From Deltaproteobacteria bacterium (GTDB taxonomy: Bacteria > Myxococcota > Kuafuiibacteriia > Kuafuiibacteriales > Kuafuiibacteriaceae), in assembly GCA_011526105.1 (NCBI GenBank), contig WYAZ01000099.1, positions 1-64,000 of the forward strand: a stretch of DNA of 64,000 nucleotides. Direction: 5' to 3'. The position numbers and the translations under genes were made by a program. Below are positions 24,697 to 33,451 of this stretch, piece after piece (the first letter of the stretch is position 1; every line of letters starts with the position of its first letter). The notes under the pieces were generated by a model. It had not been told where the DNA came from. It did not search any database and saw only the letters and a list, made by a program, of their open reading frames with translations.

Positions 24697-25902
24697 TCAG
24701 GCCTTCGCTTCGAGCCGTTCGGCGAGACCACGCACGATGCCGTCCATCACCGACAGCACCACCTCGACCGCTACGCTCGAGGTCCCATCCGCGGGACCGA
24801 GCTCGGGACCGACCTCGACCACATCACACCCGATGATGTCGCGCTTCCTCGCGAGCTCGTGCGCCAGATCCTTGAGCTCGTGCGGAAAGAGCCCCCCGAC
24901 CACCGGAGTGCCGGTGGAGGGCGCAAACGCGGGATCAACCACGTCGATGTCGATGCTCACGTAGTATGGGAGGTCTTCGGGGAGCGTCTCGAGGATCGCG
25001 CCGAGCCCATCCCGGCGGACTTGGTCCATGCCAAAGGCGTGGACGCGTTCGTCCTGGGTGTGGGCGCTGCCTTCGACGATTCCACGTAAACCGATCTGGA
25101 CCAGTCGCTCCACGTACTCGAGCTTGTCGAGCACCACGCTGAAGACGTTGCCGTGATGGAGCTTGTCGACCCTGCTGTCGCCCAGATCTGTGTGGGCGTC
25201 GAAGTGGATGATGCCAAAACGCTCTGCGGGAAGCGCCCTCACCACCGCGTAGGTCACGGAGTGATCCCCGCCGATGACGATGGGAATGGAGCCACAGTCG
25301 ACGAGCTCACCCACGACCTCGGACACCCGCGCGAAGGCGAGCTCCGGCGCCTCGCCCATCGGGAGACTGACATCTCCGGCGTCGGCCAGGGTCACGCCTT
25401 CGAGCACCGTCCGGCCGCGCGCGTGGTCATGGATGCCCATCGGCGTCAGCTTCTTGGGATCGAGCTGATAGTGCGCCGCCTCACCGCTGTTGCGAACCGC
25501 CACCGGCCCGAAGCGAGCACCGGCCCGGCCAGAGGTGTTGCGATCGAAGGGCACCCCGAGGAAGACAAAGGCGGGTGGAGCGGCGGGGTCGAAGCAAGGC
25601 GCACCGAACATCGTGGGACGGACCGGGACCCGGTTCGGGCGCAGGCCCTCGCCGTTCGGTCCGGCCGGAAGCAGCGCGAATGCGGCGACCGCGGCCTCGA
25701 GGAACTGCGAGGTGGCGGAGCGATCATACGGGAAGCGCTCGAGCATCGCGCTCGGGCTGGTCGGCGTCACGAACTGCTGCAGCAGGTTGAGTTGATACCG
25801 CGTCACACGAAGGCTCGAGGCCAGGCCGCTCATGCGGAGCTCGAAGCCCTCGCCGTGCTCGACGATCTCGAGGCTCTCGTTCAGGACGTAGCGCTCCGCC
25901 AC
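24697..25902 (-). CDS. Arginase/agmatinase-family ureohydrolase with N-terminal extension
   Basis: 401 residues. The C-terminal ~290 residues are a ureohydrolase: metal ligands in GGDHS (His214), FDAHTD (235-240) and SIDIDVVDP (Asp318, Asp320), plus the STGTP motif. Known members hydrolyse arginine, agmatine, guanidinobutyrate or formiminoglutamate with a binuclear Mn centre. The first ~95 residues are extra and look like a small helical/winged domain related in style to PqqD-like peptide-binding modules, which is unusual. It is 31 bases downstream of the oleD gene on the same strand, so it may be the last gene of that operon; a role in the lipid pathway is not obvious. Confidence 0.85.
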   Translation of the reverse strand: MAERYVLNESLEIVEHGEGFELRMSGLASSLRVTRYQLNLLQQFVTPTSPSAMLERFPYDRSATSQFLEAAVAAFALLPAGPNGEGLRPNRVPVRPTMFGAPCFDPAAPPAFVFLGVPFDRNTSGRAGARFGPVAVRNSGEAAHYQLDPKKLTPMGIHDHARGRTVLEGVTLADAGDVSLPMGEAPELAFARVSEVVGELVDCGSIPIVIGGDHSVTYAVVRALPAERFGIIHFDAHTDLGDSRVDKLHHGNVFSVVLDKLEYVERLVQIGLRGIVEGSAHTQDERVHAFGMDQVRRDGLGAILETLPEDLPYYVSIDIDVVDPAFAPSTGTPVVGGLFPHELKDLAHELARKRDIIGCDVVEVGPELGPADGTSSVAVEVVLSVMDGIVRGLAERLEAKA

Positions 25903-25933
25903 GCAGGCAGCCTAGCGCGCCTCGAAGTCGAGG

Positions 25934-26926
25934 TCACGACGGAGCACCGGCGAAAAGCTTGGCCAGCGCCTCATCCAGCGTGAACTGAGGTGCATAGCCC
26001 AGGTCGCGACGGGCGGCGTCGATGCGAAACCAGTGCGAGGTGGCGAGCTGGGCGGCGACGAAGCGGGTCATCTTCGGCTCGGCTTCGAGCCCCAAAGTCC
26101 GGTGCACGCCTTCGAGCACCGCGCCCGCAAAGGAGGCCACCCGATGCGACACCTGTCGCTGCACCTTCGGCGCCCCAGCACCTTCGAGCAGACGATCGAT
26201 GAACGCCCAGAGCAACACCGGCTCCGGCTCATTGATGAAGTACGCACGACCACCAGCGGGCGATTCTGCATCGGCGAGCGCGTCGAGCGCGCAAAGATGT
26301 GCGTGCGCGGCGTTCTCCACATAGGTGACACTCACTTGGTTCGTGCCATCACCCACGCGCGCGAGTTGGCCGCGCTTGGCTCGCTCGACCAGCCGCGGCA
26401 ACAAGTGCGGATCGCCGGGGCCAAAGACCAGATGCGGGCGCAGCGCCACGGTGTGCAGCCGCCCGGGCTCGTGCGCGCCGAGGACCAGCCGTTCGGCCGC
26501 AGCCTTCGTCTCGGGGTACGCGGTCAAGTAGCGCTCGGGATAAGCGAGGCTCTCGTCGCCGGCTTCGATGGGCTCGTCGCCATACACGACGCTCGGTGTG
26601 CTCGTGTAGACCAGCCGGCGAACTGAGTGCGTCTTGCAGGCCGCGAGGATGTTCTCGGTCGCGACGAGGTTCGCGCGCCGATAGTCTTCGTGCGGCCCCC
26701 AGACCCCGGCCTTTGCCGCCACGTGAATGACCGCCTCCATGCCAAGGACCGCTCGCGCCGCGATCTCGGGCTCGGCGAGATCACCCTGCACCGAAGTGGC
26801 GCCGAGCGCCTCGACCTCCGGATAGTGGCCGCGCGCCGCGATGCGGACTTGGTCCCCGCGGAGAAGAAGCCGCTCTGCGATGTGACGGCCGAGAAAACCG
26901 CCGCCGCCGGTGACGAGGACCTGCAT
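25934..26926 (-). CDS. oleD: OleD-like NAD(P)-dependent 2-alkyl-3-oxoalkanoate reductase
   Basis: 330-residue extended short-chain dehydrogenase. The cofactor motif GGGGFLGRHIAERL opens the protein; catalytic Ser/Thr lies in VYTSTPSVVYGD and Tyr-Lys in YPETKAA. OleD reduces the beta-keto acid made by OleA to a beta-hydroxy acid, the substrate of OleC. The family also includes 3-beta-hydroxysteroid dehydrogenases/NSDHL, which look very similar, so the assignment rests on the presence of oleABC 7 kb away. Here it is separated from oleABC and follows a CrtI-like flavoprotein gene with a 58-base gap, in the leftward operon headed by the radical SAM gene. Confidence 0.82.
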   Translation of the reverse strand: MQVLVTGGGGFLGRHIAERLLLRGDQVRIAARGHYPEVEALGATSVQGDLAEPEIAARAVLGMEAVIHVAAKAGVWGPHEDYRRANLVATENILAACKTHSVRRLVYTSTPSVVYGDEPIEAGDESLAYPERYLTAYPETKAAAERLVLGAHEPGRLHTVALRPHLVFGPGDPHLLPRLVERAKRGQLARVGDGTNQVSVTYVENAAHAHLCALDALADAESPAGGRAYFINEPEPVLLWAFIDRLLEGAGAPKVQRQVSHRVASFAGAVLEGVHRTLGLEAEPKMTRFVAAQLATSHWFRIDAARRDLGYAPQFTLDEALAKLFAGAPS

Positions 26927-26984
26927 GCCGGGCGGAACGCTGCCAGGATTCCGAGCCTCAGCGCAAGCTCAGCCCGGCCTTTCG

Positions 26985-28745
26985 CTATTCCGCCGAGATC
27001 GGACGGGCTCCGCCCCCAACCCCGAGCTCTCCGTCGATGGGCGCAGCCTTGTAGCGAGGCACCTTCTGGATCAGCGAGAACCAGTTTCCGGTCATCGCGG
27101 CGTAGGTGATGCGCGCGGAGAACATGGAACCCGCGAAGCCGGCCGAGAACGGATCCTGACCCGTCAGATACAGACCCTTGATCTTGGTCTTGGGCCTCAG
27201 CCAGTGGGTGTGCTTCACGAATCGATCGCCGCTCGGTTCGAGCCCCAAAGAGCACGACTCCCACGCGCGTGGGTTGCAGCCCATCGGAACACCCGCGCGC
27301 CTGACCACCGGCGTCTTCCCCTCGAGCTGCGGCATGTGACGAAGCGCGATGCGCTCGAGGTTCTTGGCGATGTCCGCTTCGAGCTTCGCCTTGAACTCCG
27401 GGTCGGCCCAAGACTTCTGTGCCCAGGCATAAGGCGCCTCCGCCAACACAATCACCGTAGACTTTCCTGGGTAGCGTTCGCGATACACCGGATCGCGGGC
27501 GGAGGGGCTGAGCAGGTAGCCCCCCATCCCCTCGAGCCGCATGTTCCGCTTGTACTCGAGATCCGCGTTGTCGAGATCATAGGGTGCCACATCCGGATAC
27601 TCGGGCATCTGCCAGAAGATCTGCTTCGGCAGCTCGATCTCCTCGTCGTAGCCGAGGAAGAGATACAGATGCGCCGGGCTCGGACGGATGTCATCGAACT
27701 TCTGGGCGTAGCCGTGTCGAACCGCGATCTCCCGATCGATGAGCTCCATGAAGGTCGTGTGCGCCGAGGCGTCGCTGATCACGAGCGGGCAACGGATCTC
27801 TTCTCCGCTCTCGAGCCTCACCCCTTGTACCCGGTTCCTCTCGATGAGGATCTGCTCCACCGCGCAGTTGACGGCGAGCTGGCCGCCCGCACGCTCGACG
27901 ATCGGAACGACACACTCGGCGATCTGACCGGGCCCACCGACCGGGTAGTACGCACCGTCTCGATAGTGCATGAGGTTCGCCGCGTGAAACGAGAACGGAG
28001 CGTTCACCGGCGTTCGACCGTGATTGCCGTACATGTAAGAGAAGACCGAAGCGAGCTTGGGCGAGAACCCGAGCTCGTTTTGAAAGACCTCGAGCACGGT
28101 ACGGCCCATGTACTTGCGCCAGTCGCCGCCGAGCACGCGATAGAAGAGCTCGCGCAGCGCTTCCGGGACCCAGCCGGGGATCAGCTTGGTCACCGCCCAG
28201 GCCCACGCCCACCACTGGATGCTCTCCTCGAGGCGATAGTACTCGCGGATGTTGCCTTGACCCGGGAACCGACGCTCGACCCACTCGATGTTCTTCTCGG
28301 GCGAAGAGAACCACTCGTACACGTCCTCCCCGAAGGTGCAGACCTCGTGCACGTCCGGCATCTTCGCCCACTCGAGCGTGCCCTGCGTGATGAAGTCGAT
28401 CGTCGGCCTAAACACGCCTCGGCCCACCCGTGGGTCCATGTCACCGATCGAGTCGATGCCGCTGTTCCACTCGAAGCCGTCGAGCTCGTGACAGTGTGTA
28501 CACCCGCCGGGAATGGTGTTGGCCTCGAGCAGCAGCACGCGCATCTTCTTCTTCTGAGCGAGGATCGAAGCGATGCTCAGCCCGCCGATACCCGAACCGA
28601 TGACAATGGCGTCCGGGTTCTGGAGCAGCTTGTGCGGCTTCTTGTACTTCTTGGTGGAGAGGTTGCGCTCACCGAGAAAGCGCGGACCCAGGTGCGGTCG
28701 CCCGGGGCTCCAGAATAGTTGGTTCGTCTCGTTCGGGTTGTTCAT
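26985..28745 (-). CDS. Phytoene desaturase/carotenoid isomerase-like flavoprotein (copy 1)
   Basis: 586 residues from ATG 28745. The FAD dinucleotide fold is VIGSGIGGLS (about 48-57) after a 45-residue N-terminal extension; the C-terminal FAD signature is GLYLTGQDPFSAGFAGSM. The overall layout is that of CrtI/CrtISO/retinol saturase enzymes, which desaturate, isomerise or saturate polyenes. It lies 17 bases after the radical SAM stop and before oleD, so it belongs to the leftward operon. The HxxxNPRAW and GCTHCH segments are unusual cysteine/histidine spots. Substrate unknown; in this context an acyl chain or olefin is more likely than a carotenoid. Confidence 0.85.
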   Translation of the reverse strand: MNNPNETNQLFWSPGRPHLGPRFLGERNLSTKKYKKPHKLLQNPDAIVIGSGIGGLSIASILAQKKKMRVLLLEANTIPGGCTHCHELDGFEWNSGIDSIGDMDPRVGRGVFRPTIDFITQGTLEWAKMPDVHEVCTFGEDVYEWFSSPEKNIEWVERRFPGQGNIREYYRLEESIQWWAWAWAVTKLIPGWVPEALRELFYRVLGGDWRKYMGRTVLEVFQNELGFSPKLASVFSYMYGNHGRTPVNAPFSFHAANLMHYRDGAYYPVGGPGQIAECVVPIVERAGGQLAVNCAVEQILIERNRVQGVRLESGEEIRCPLVISDASAHTTFMELIDREIAVRHGYAQKFDDIRPSPAHLYLFLGYDEEIELPKQIFWQMPEYPDVAPYDLDNADLEYKRNMRLEGMGGYLLSPSARDPVYRERYPGKSTVIVLAEAPYAWAQKSWADPEFKAKLEADIAKNLERIALRHMPQLEGKTPVVRRAGVPMGCNPRAWESCSLGLEPSGDRFVKHTHWLRPKTKIKGLYLTGQDPFSAGFAGSMFSARITYAAMTGNWFSLIQKVPRYKAAPIDGELGVGGGARPISAE

Positions 28746-28762
28746 GGGGTCGCGTACCGTGC

Positions 28763-30028
28763 TCAGCCCGCGCGGGGCTGCGAAAGGATGGGGAGGGCCT
28801 CGGAACCGAGCGCGGGCCGAGGGCACGCGGTCAGGAAGCAGCCGTAGCGGAGCTTCTCGTCCAGCCGACAAGACCAGACAAGCTCGCCCTTGTGGATGGT
28901 CATGTCCGGGCAGCCATCACACATGTTCGTCTCTCCGCCCTTTCCGAAGTCGATGGGCTGGATGATGAGCAGCGTCTGATAGTGCACGCGCTCGAACAGG
29001 TCCTTGGGTGAACTCAGGGTCCGCTTCAGGAACGACCGGGCGGCTCTGCGCGTGCCCGAGTCGACGAGAGAGAAGCCGGCCATGATCGAGCGGCCCCGCT
29101 CGAGCAGCTCGGGCGCGACATAGGCCAGGTAGCGCCGCGCGAAGATGTGGTGTGCAGTCTGAACCAGCTCCATGTACCGAGGGCCGATGTAGCCAAAGGT
29201 CTTGCGCTTGCTCGCGAGACGACCGCTGAGCAACCACTTGAGGCTATCCGGGTCTTTTGTCCCGCCAAGGTAGGCCGCCGGCTGAAACTCCGGCTCCACC
29301 TTGCGGATCTCGTTGATGACGTCCGCCGCCCGAAGGGGCTCCGGGTTGCGCTCCTGGTCGTAGTAGACCAGCTCCTTGCCATCGATCTTCTTGCCGTGGG
29401 CGAAGTAGTCGAACTCCGCGCTCCGCATGGTGCGAAAGAGGATGAAGACCATGTTGTGAACGATGTCGATGTGCTCCCTGGCCCACTCCACGAGCGCCGG
29501 AACGTACTTCAGGGTGTGTGGAAAGACCGTGGAATTGAAGGCCACCGTCAGCCCTCCAACCTCCTCGACCATTTCTGCATAGTGGAGACGGAGCTCGTTG
29601 AGCTCGATCTCGTTCTTGTCCTTCCATCCCGGGCGGCCCTGACTCGAATCGATGTGAAAGGTAAAGCCGTGGACCCCCGCAGCCTTGAGCCGACGGAGCA
29701 GTTCTGGGGTGAGCGCGAGCCCGTTGGTGTTGAGGACCGGCTTGAGGTTGAACTCGTGCCGGATCATCCGAACGATCGCCTCGATCTCCGGATGCACCAG
29801 CGGGTCACCACCGGCCACGGAGATGCTGTCGACCGTGCGCTGCCTGACGAAGTCCTCGAGGTCTTCGCGGACCTGCTCCAGCGTCTTGTCGCTCTTTGGG
29901 TCGTTCGTGGAGTAGCAGCCCTCGCAGTACAGATTGCAGCGTTTTGTGGGCTCGAGCCAGCTCAGCACATTGTCGTTGAGCGACCACGGCAGACGATAAA
30001 GGTCGGTGGGGCGGACCTCGGTGTTCAT
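28763..30028 (-). CDS. Radical SAM protein with C-terminal cysteine cluster
   Basis: 421 residues from ATG 30028. The [4Fe-4S]/SAM motif is CNLYCEGC (Cys31, Cys35, Cys38), followed by VAGGDPLVHPE (SAM-binding GGxP region) and LNTNGLAL. The C-terminal 60 residues contain MCDGCPD, SCRLDEKLRYGC and TACP, enough cysteines for an auxiliary Fe-S cluster, as in SPASM/twitch proteins or HpnH-like enzymes. It could catalyse a radical carbon-carbon bond or rearrangement on a lipid; that is inference. First gene of the leftward operon that continues with a CrtI-like gene, oleD and the arginase-family gene; divergent from the two-flavoprotein operon. Confidence 0.88.
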   Translation of the reverse strand: MNTEVRPTDLYRLPWSLNDNVLSWLEPTKRCNLYCEGCYSTNDPKSDKTLEQVREDLEDFVRQRTVDSISVAGGDPLVHPEIEAIVRMIRHEFNLKPVLNTNGLALTPELLRRLKAAGVHGFTFHIDSSQGRPGWKDKNEIELNELRLHYAEMVEEVGGLTVAFNSTVFPHTLKYVPALVEWAREHIDIVHNMVFILFRTMRSAEFDYFAHGKKIDGKELVYYDQERNPEPLRAADVINEIRKVEPEFQPAAYLGGTKDPDSLKWLLSGRLASKRKTFGYIGPRYMELVQTAHHIFARRYLAYVAPELLERGRSIMAGFSLVDSGTRRAARSFLKRTLSSPKDLFERVHYQTLLIIQPIDFGKGGETNMCDGCPDMTIHKGELVWSCRLDEKLRYGCFLTACPRPALGSEALPILSQPRAG

Positions 30029-30080
30029 GCGCGGCAGAAATCTTCGCGAGCACACTTGCAGTCAACAAGAAGGTGAGCTT

Positions 30081-30102
30081 GAGACATTGACGCTCGTGTC
30101 TC
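30081..30102. promoter_or_regulatory. Palindrome GAGACA-N10-TGTCTC in the divergent promoter region
   Basis: Perfect 6-bp arms with a 10-bp spacer, 22 bp in total, in the 230-bp gap between the radical SAM gene (leftward) and the flavoprotein gene (rightward). Size and symmetry fit a dimeric helix-turn-helix regulator site. Confidence 0.45.
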
Positions 30103-30110
30103 GGATGCGG

Positions 30111-30150
30111 AGCTTGCGGTGCGGCAAGAAAAAGCTTGCGCTGCAGCAAG
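30111..30150. promoter_or_regulatory. Twin operator-like sites CTTGC-N6-GCAAG
   Basis: Two nearly identical 18-mers, AGCTTGCGGTGCGGCAAG (30111-30128) and AGCTTGCGCTGCAGCAAG (30133-30150), each containing the palindrome CTTGC-N6-GCAAG. Their centres are 22 bp apart, two turns of the helix, which would place two regulator dimers on the same face. They lie between the divergent radical SAM and flavoprotein operons of the hydrocarbon cluster. Confidence 0.6.
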
Positions 30151-30258
30151 GCGGGCATTGTCGCGATCGCGGGCCTCGCTTTTTGTTGATCGATCACGTG
30201 CCGCGCTCTATGACGCCGACCATTCCACGTTTCCAGAATCGCGAGGTACGCAGTGGGC

Positions 30259-31854
30259 ATGAAGAACGAACAGTACGAAGCAATCGTCGTCGGCGGCGGA
30301 GTCGGCGGTCTATCGACTGCGCTCTCCCTGTCACGCAACGGACACAAGGTCCTTCTGCTGGAGAAGAATGAAAGCCCAGGCGGCAACTGCTCCTCGCGCA
30401 AGATGGACGAGTACACCTTCGATCTCGCGGTGCATCAGCTCACTGGAGTGGAAGGCGACGGCCAGTGCGGCGTCGTCCTCAAGGACCTCGGAATCCGCCA
30501 CAAGTTGGACTTCGCGCGAGTCGACCCTTTCCTCGTGCTCGACATGCCCGACCGCAGCTACACACTCCCCGGCTCCTGGGATGGAGTGCGCAGCTCGCTC
30601 GTGAAGGCCTTCCCCAAGGAAGAGGCGTCGATCGACCGCTTCCTCGCGAAGATGAGGGCCATCAAGCAGGACGCCATGATGGCGCAGCGGATTCTGTACG
30701 GCGCCAACAGCGTCGTCGACGAGCTCCTCAACAAGGACGTCCCGCTCTCCCGGTGGCTCAGCTTCCCGCAGGGCATGCTCTCCATGCTCGCGGAGGGCGA
30801 GCTGACCGCCGAGAAGTTCTTCCGACGCTACATCAAGGACGACAAGCTGATGTCGGTGGTCTGTGGCGCCTGGCCTTATCTGGGTGTCCCTCCCAGTCAG
30901 CTGTCGGGGATGATGATGGCCTTTCTCTTTGGTGGGCAGCACATGGAGAAGACCTTCTATCCCATCGGTAGCTCGCAACGGATCGCGGACGTCTTCGTCG
31001 AGTCCATCGAGGAACACGGCGGAACGGTGCGGCTTGGCGCCGAGGTAAAGCGAATCCTCGTGAAGGATGGGCGCGCCTACGGGGTCGAGCTCGCCAACGG
31101 GGAGCAGATCCACTGCCGCTTCGTGGTGTGCAACGCCCCCGCAGCCTACGCGTATCGGGAGCTCATCGACCCCAAGGAGGTGCCGAAGCGTCTTCTGCGC
31201 AAGCTGGGCAAGATGGAGAAGAGCGTTGGCCCCTTCAAGGTCTACTTGGGACTCGACTATGACGTCTCGAAGCACGGCCTCGACCACCACGAGTACCTCA
31301 TCTACGACAGCTACGATCACGAGGAGAACTACCGGCGGATGCAAGAAGGCTATCCGTCCTCTCTGAGCGCGTACTCCCCCACCAAGGCCGACCCAAGCTT
31401 GGCGCCCGAGGGACACAGCACGCTGATCTTGACCACCATGTTCCCGTGGCAGACCAAGCGGGACTGGCGGAATCACGTAGACGAGATCGCGGAGGAGATG
31501 ATCACCAAGATGGAGAAGCGGCTCCCGGACATCCGGCAGCACATCAAGACCAAGCGCACTCTGACCCCCGAGAAGCTCAAGGCCTACACAAACACGACCG
31601 ACGGCTCGATGTACGGCTGGGCGAACTCGGTGAGTCAGGTCCTGATCAAGCGCCTCTCCAACCGGTCGCCGATTCGAGACCTGTATCTGGTGGGTCACTG
31701 GACGCAGCCAGGCACCGGGGTCACGACCTGCATCATCTCCGGATGGATGATCGGCAATCTCCTGCAGAAGACCTACGGGAACGTTCCCTCCATGCACAGC
31801 ATCCTCCGCACCGCGCAGGATGCGTTGCACAGCGGGTTCCGAGGGCTGCAGTGA
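30259..31854 (+). CDS. Phytoene desaturase/carotenoid isomerase-like flavoprotein (copy 2)
   Basis: 531 residues from ATG 30259 (a GTG two codons upstream is possible). N-terminal FAD motif VVGGGVGGLSTALSLSRNG and C-terminal LYLVGHWTQPGTGVTTCIISG are characteristic of CrtI-type desaturases and CrtISO; the middle contains PIGSSQRIADVF, the conserved substrate-domain segment. It starts the only rightward operon of the cluster, 230 bases from the divergent radical SAM gene, and its stop overlaps the start of the next flavoprotein gene (GTGA). Probable substrate is an acyl or olefin chain carried in the pathway; no carotenoid genes are nearby. Confidence 0.85.
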   Translation: MKNEQYEAIVVGGGVGGLSTALSLSRNGHKVLLLEKNESPGGNCSSRKMDEYTFDLAVHQLTGVEGDGQCGVVLKDLGIRHKLDFARVDPFLVLDMPDRSYTLPGSWDGVRSSLVKAFPKEEASIDRFLAKMRAIKQDAMMAQRILYGANSVVDELLNKDVPLSRWLSFPQGMLSMLAEGELTAEKFFRRYIKDDKLMSVVCGAWPYLGVPPSQLSGMMMAFLFGGQHMEKTFYPIGSSQRIADVFVESIEEHGGTVRLGAEVKRILVKDGRAYGVELANGEQIHCRFVVCNAPAAYAYRELIDPKEVPKRLLRKLGKMEKSVGPFKVYLGLDYDVSKHGLDHHEYLIYDSYDHEENYRRMQEGYPSSLSAYSPTKADPSLAPEGHSTLILTTMFPWQTKRDWRNHVDEIAEEMITKMEKRLPDIRQHIKTKRTLTPEKLKAYTNTTDGSMYGWANSVSQVLIKRLSNRSPIRDLYLVGHWTQPGTGVTTCIISGWMIGNLLQKTYGNVPSMHSILRTAQDALHSGFRGLQ

Positions 31855-33443
31855 GCGAGTCGCTCGCTCGCTCTGGACTCTACGCATCGATCAAGCAAAG
31901 CACGCCCGGCGCGGACTGGGACTGCATCGTCATCGGCTCAGGCATCGGCGGCATGGCCTGCGGGGCCGCGCTCGCCAAACACGGCCAGAGGGTCCTTCTC
32001 CTCGAGCAACACTACGTCCCTGGGGGCATGACCCACACCTTCACGCGCCACGGCTTCCGCTGGGACGTGGGGGTGCATTGTCTGGGCGAACAGGGGCCAA
32101 AGGACGTCTCGGGTAAGCTGCTCCACTGGCTCACCGACGGACAGATCCGGATGAACCGGCTCCCAGAGGTCTACGAACGCTTCTGGTTCCCGGGGCGGCA
32201 GTACACGTACTCGAGCAACATCGAGAACCACCAGGCGACCCTCATCCGCGCCTTCCCAAAGGAGGAGGCCGCCATCCGAAAGTACTTCCGATTGGTCCGA
32301 TGGGTCTTCAACATGGCACGCCCGTTCTACGTGTTGAAGGCGGCGCCGCTGCCCGTGAATCGCGTCGCGAACGCCGCGATGGGCGGGCTCTGGAAGAGGT
32401 ACTGGCAACGAACAACGAAGGAAGTGCTCGACGAGCTATTCTCGGACGACAAGCTCAAGGCCGTGCTCGTGGCGCAGTGGGGCTACTACGGGAGCCCGCC
32501 GAGCCGATCGAGCTTTGGCATGCACGCGATGGTGGCCCGGCACTTCTTCGATGGGGCCTTCTATCCGGTGGGCGGGTCCGAGGCCTTTGCCAAGTATCTG
32601 CTCGCGACCATCAACGAGGCCGGCGGTCGGACTTATGTCCGTGCGTCCGTGGACGAAATCCTCGTGGAGCACGGCAGCGCGGTCGGGGTGCGGCTCTCCG
32701 GCGGAGAGTGCATCCGGGCCAAGCGGGTGGTCTCGGCGGTGGGGGCCAAGAACACCATCAACCGCCTGCTGCCAGAGGCCCATCGCTCGAGCTCTTGGGC
32801 GCGGAGCCTCAACGGCCTGAGCTCATCACCCGCCTACCTGTGTTTGAACCTGGGCTTCGAGGGTGACATCCGAAAGGCGGGGGCCAGCGAGACGAACAAC
32901 TGGCTGATGCAGTCGTGGGACGTCGAGGACTCGCACTGGAACTTCTCGGACCCGAAGGCCGTGCCTCCCATCGCCTATCTGTCCTTTCCCTCACTCAAGG
33001 ATCCCGAGCTCAAAGAGCAGTGTCACGAGCGGAGCACCGGCGAGGCCCTGGCGTTTGTGCACTGGGAAGAGTTCGCGGCGTGGGCCGATACCCGGCGCGG
33101 GCACCGCGGCGCGGACTATGAAGCCCTCAAGCAAGAGCTCGCGGACCGCTTCGTTGCGCATCTCCGAGATCAGCTCCCAGACATCATGAAGCACCTCGTC
33201 TACTACGAGATGTCGACCCCGGTGTCCACGCACTTCTTCACGCGCTCATGGGAGGGTGGGATCTATAGCTTCGAGACCACCCCCGAGCGATTTGCGAATA
33301 CGGACCTCAGTGCCCACACGCCGATCAAGAACCTCTACCTCACGGGTTCGGATGTCATCTCACCCGGGGTCGCAGGCGCGTTGGTCGCGGGTGTTCTCAC
33401 CGCGGCGGCGATCGATCCACGCGTCGCGCTCAAGCTCGCCTGA
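31851..33443 (+). CDS. Phytoene desaturase/retinol saturase-like flavoprotein (copy 3)
   Basis: 530 residues starting at the GTG of the GTGA overlap with copy 2. FAD motif VIGSGIGGMACGAALAKHG (about 27-45), EQHYVPGGMTHTF, and C-terminal NLYLTGSDVISPGVAGALVAG. The pattern is closest to all-trans-retinol 13,14-reductase/CrtISO proteins, which reduce or isomerise a double bond. Paired translationally with copy 2, so the two may form a heteromeric or sequential reaction. Convergent with oleC, 8 bases apart. Confidence 0.86.
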   Translation: MSESLARSGLYASIKQSTPGADWDCIVIGSGIGGMACGAALAKHGQRVLLLEQHYVPGGMTHTFTRHGFRWDVGVHCLGEQGPKDVSGKLLHWLTDGQIRMNRLPEVYERFWFPGRQYTYSSNIENHQATLIRAFPKEEAAIRKYFRLVRWVFNMARPFYVLKAAPLPVNRVANAAMGGLWKRYWQRTTKEVLDELFSDDKLKAVLVAQWGYYGSPPSRSSFGMHAMVARHFFDGAFYPVGGSEAFAKYLLATINEAGGRTYVRASVDEILVEHGSAVGVRLSGGECIRAKRVVSAVGAKNTINRLLPEAHRSSSWARSLNGLSSSPAYLCLNLGFEGDIRKAGASETNNWLMQSWDVEDSHWNFSDPKAVPPIAYLSFPSLKDPELKEQCHERSTGEALAFVHWEEFAAWADTRRGHRGADYEALKQELADRFVAHLRDQLPDIMKHLVYYEMSTPVSTHFFTRSWEGGIYSFETTPERFANTDLSAHTPIKNLYLTGSDVISPGVAGALVAGVLTAAAIDPRVALKLA

Positions 33444-33451
33444 CGCGAGAT

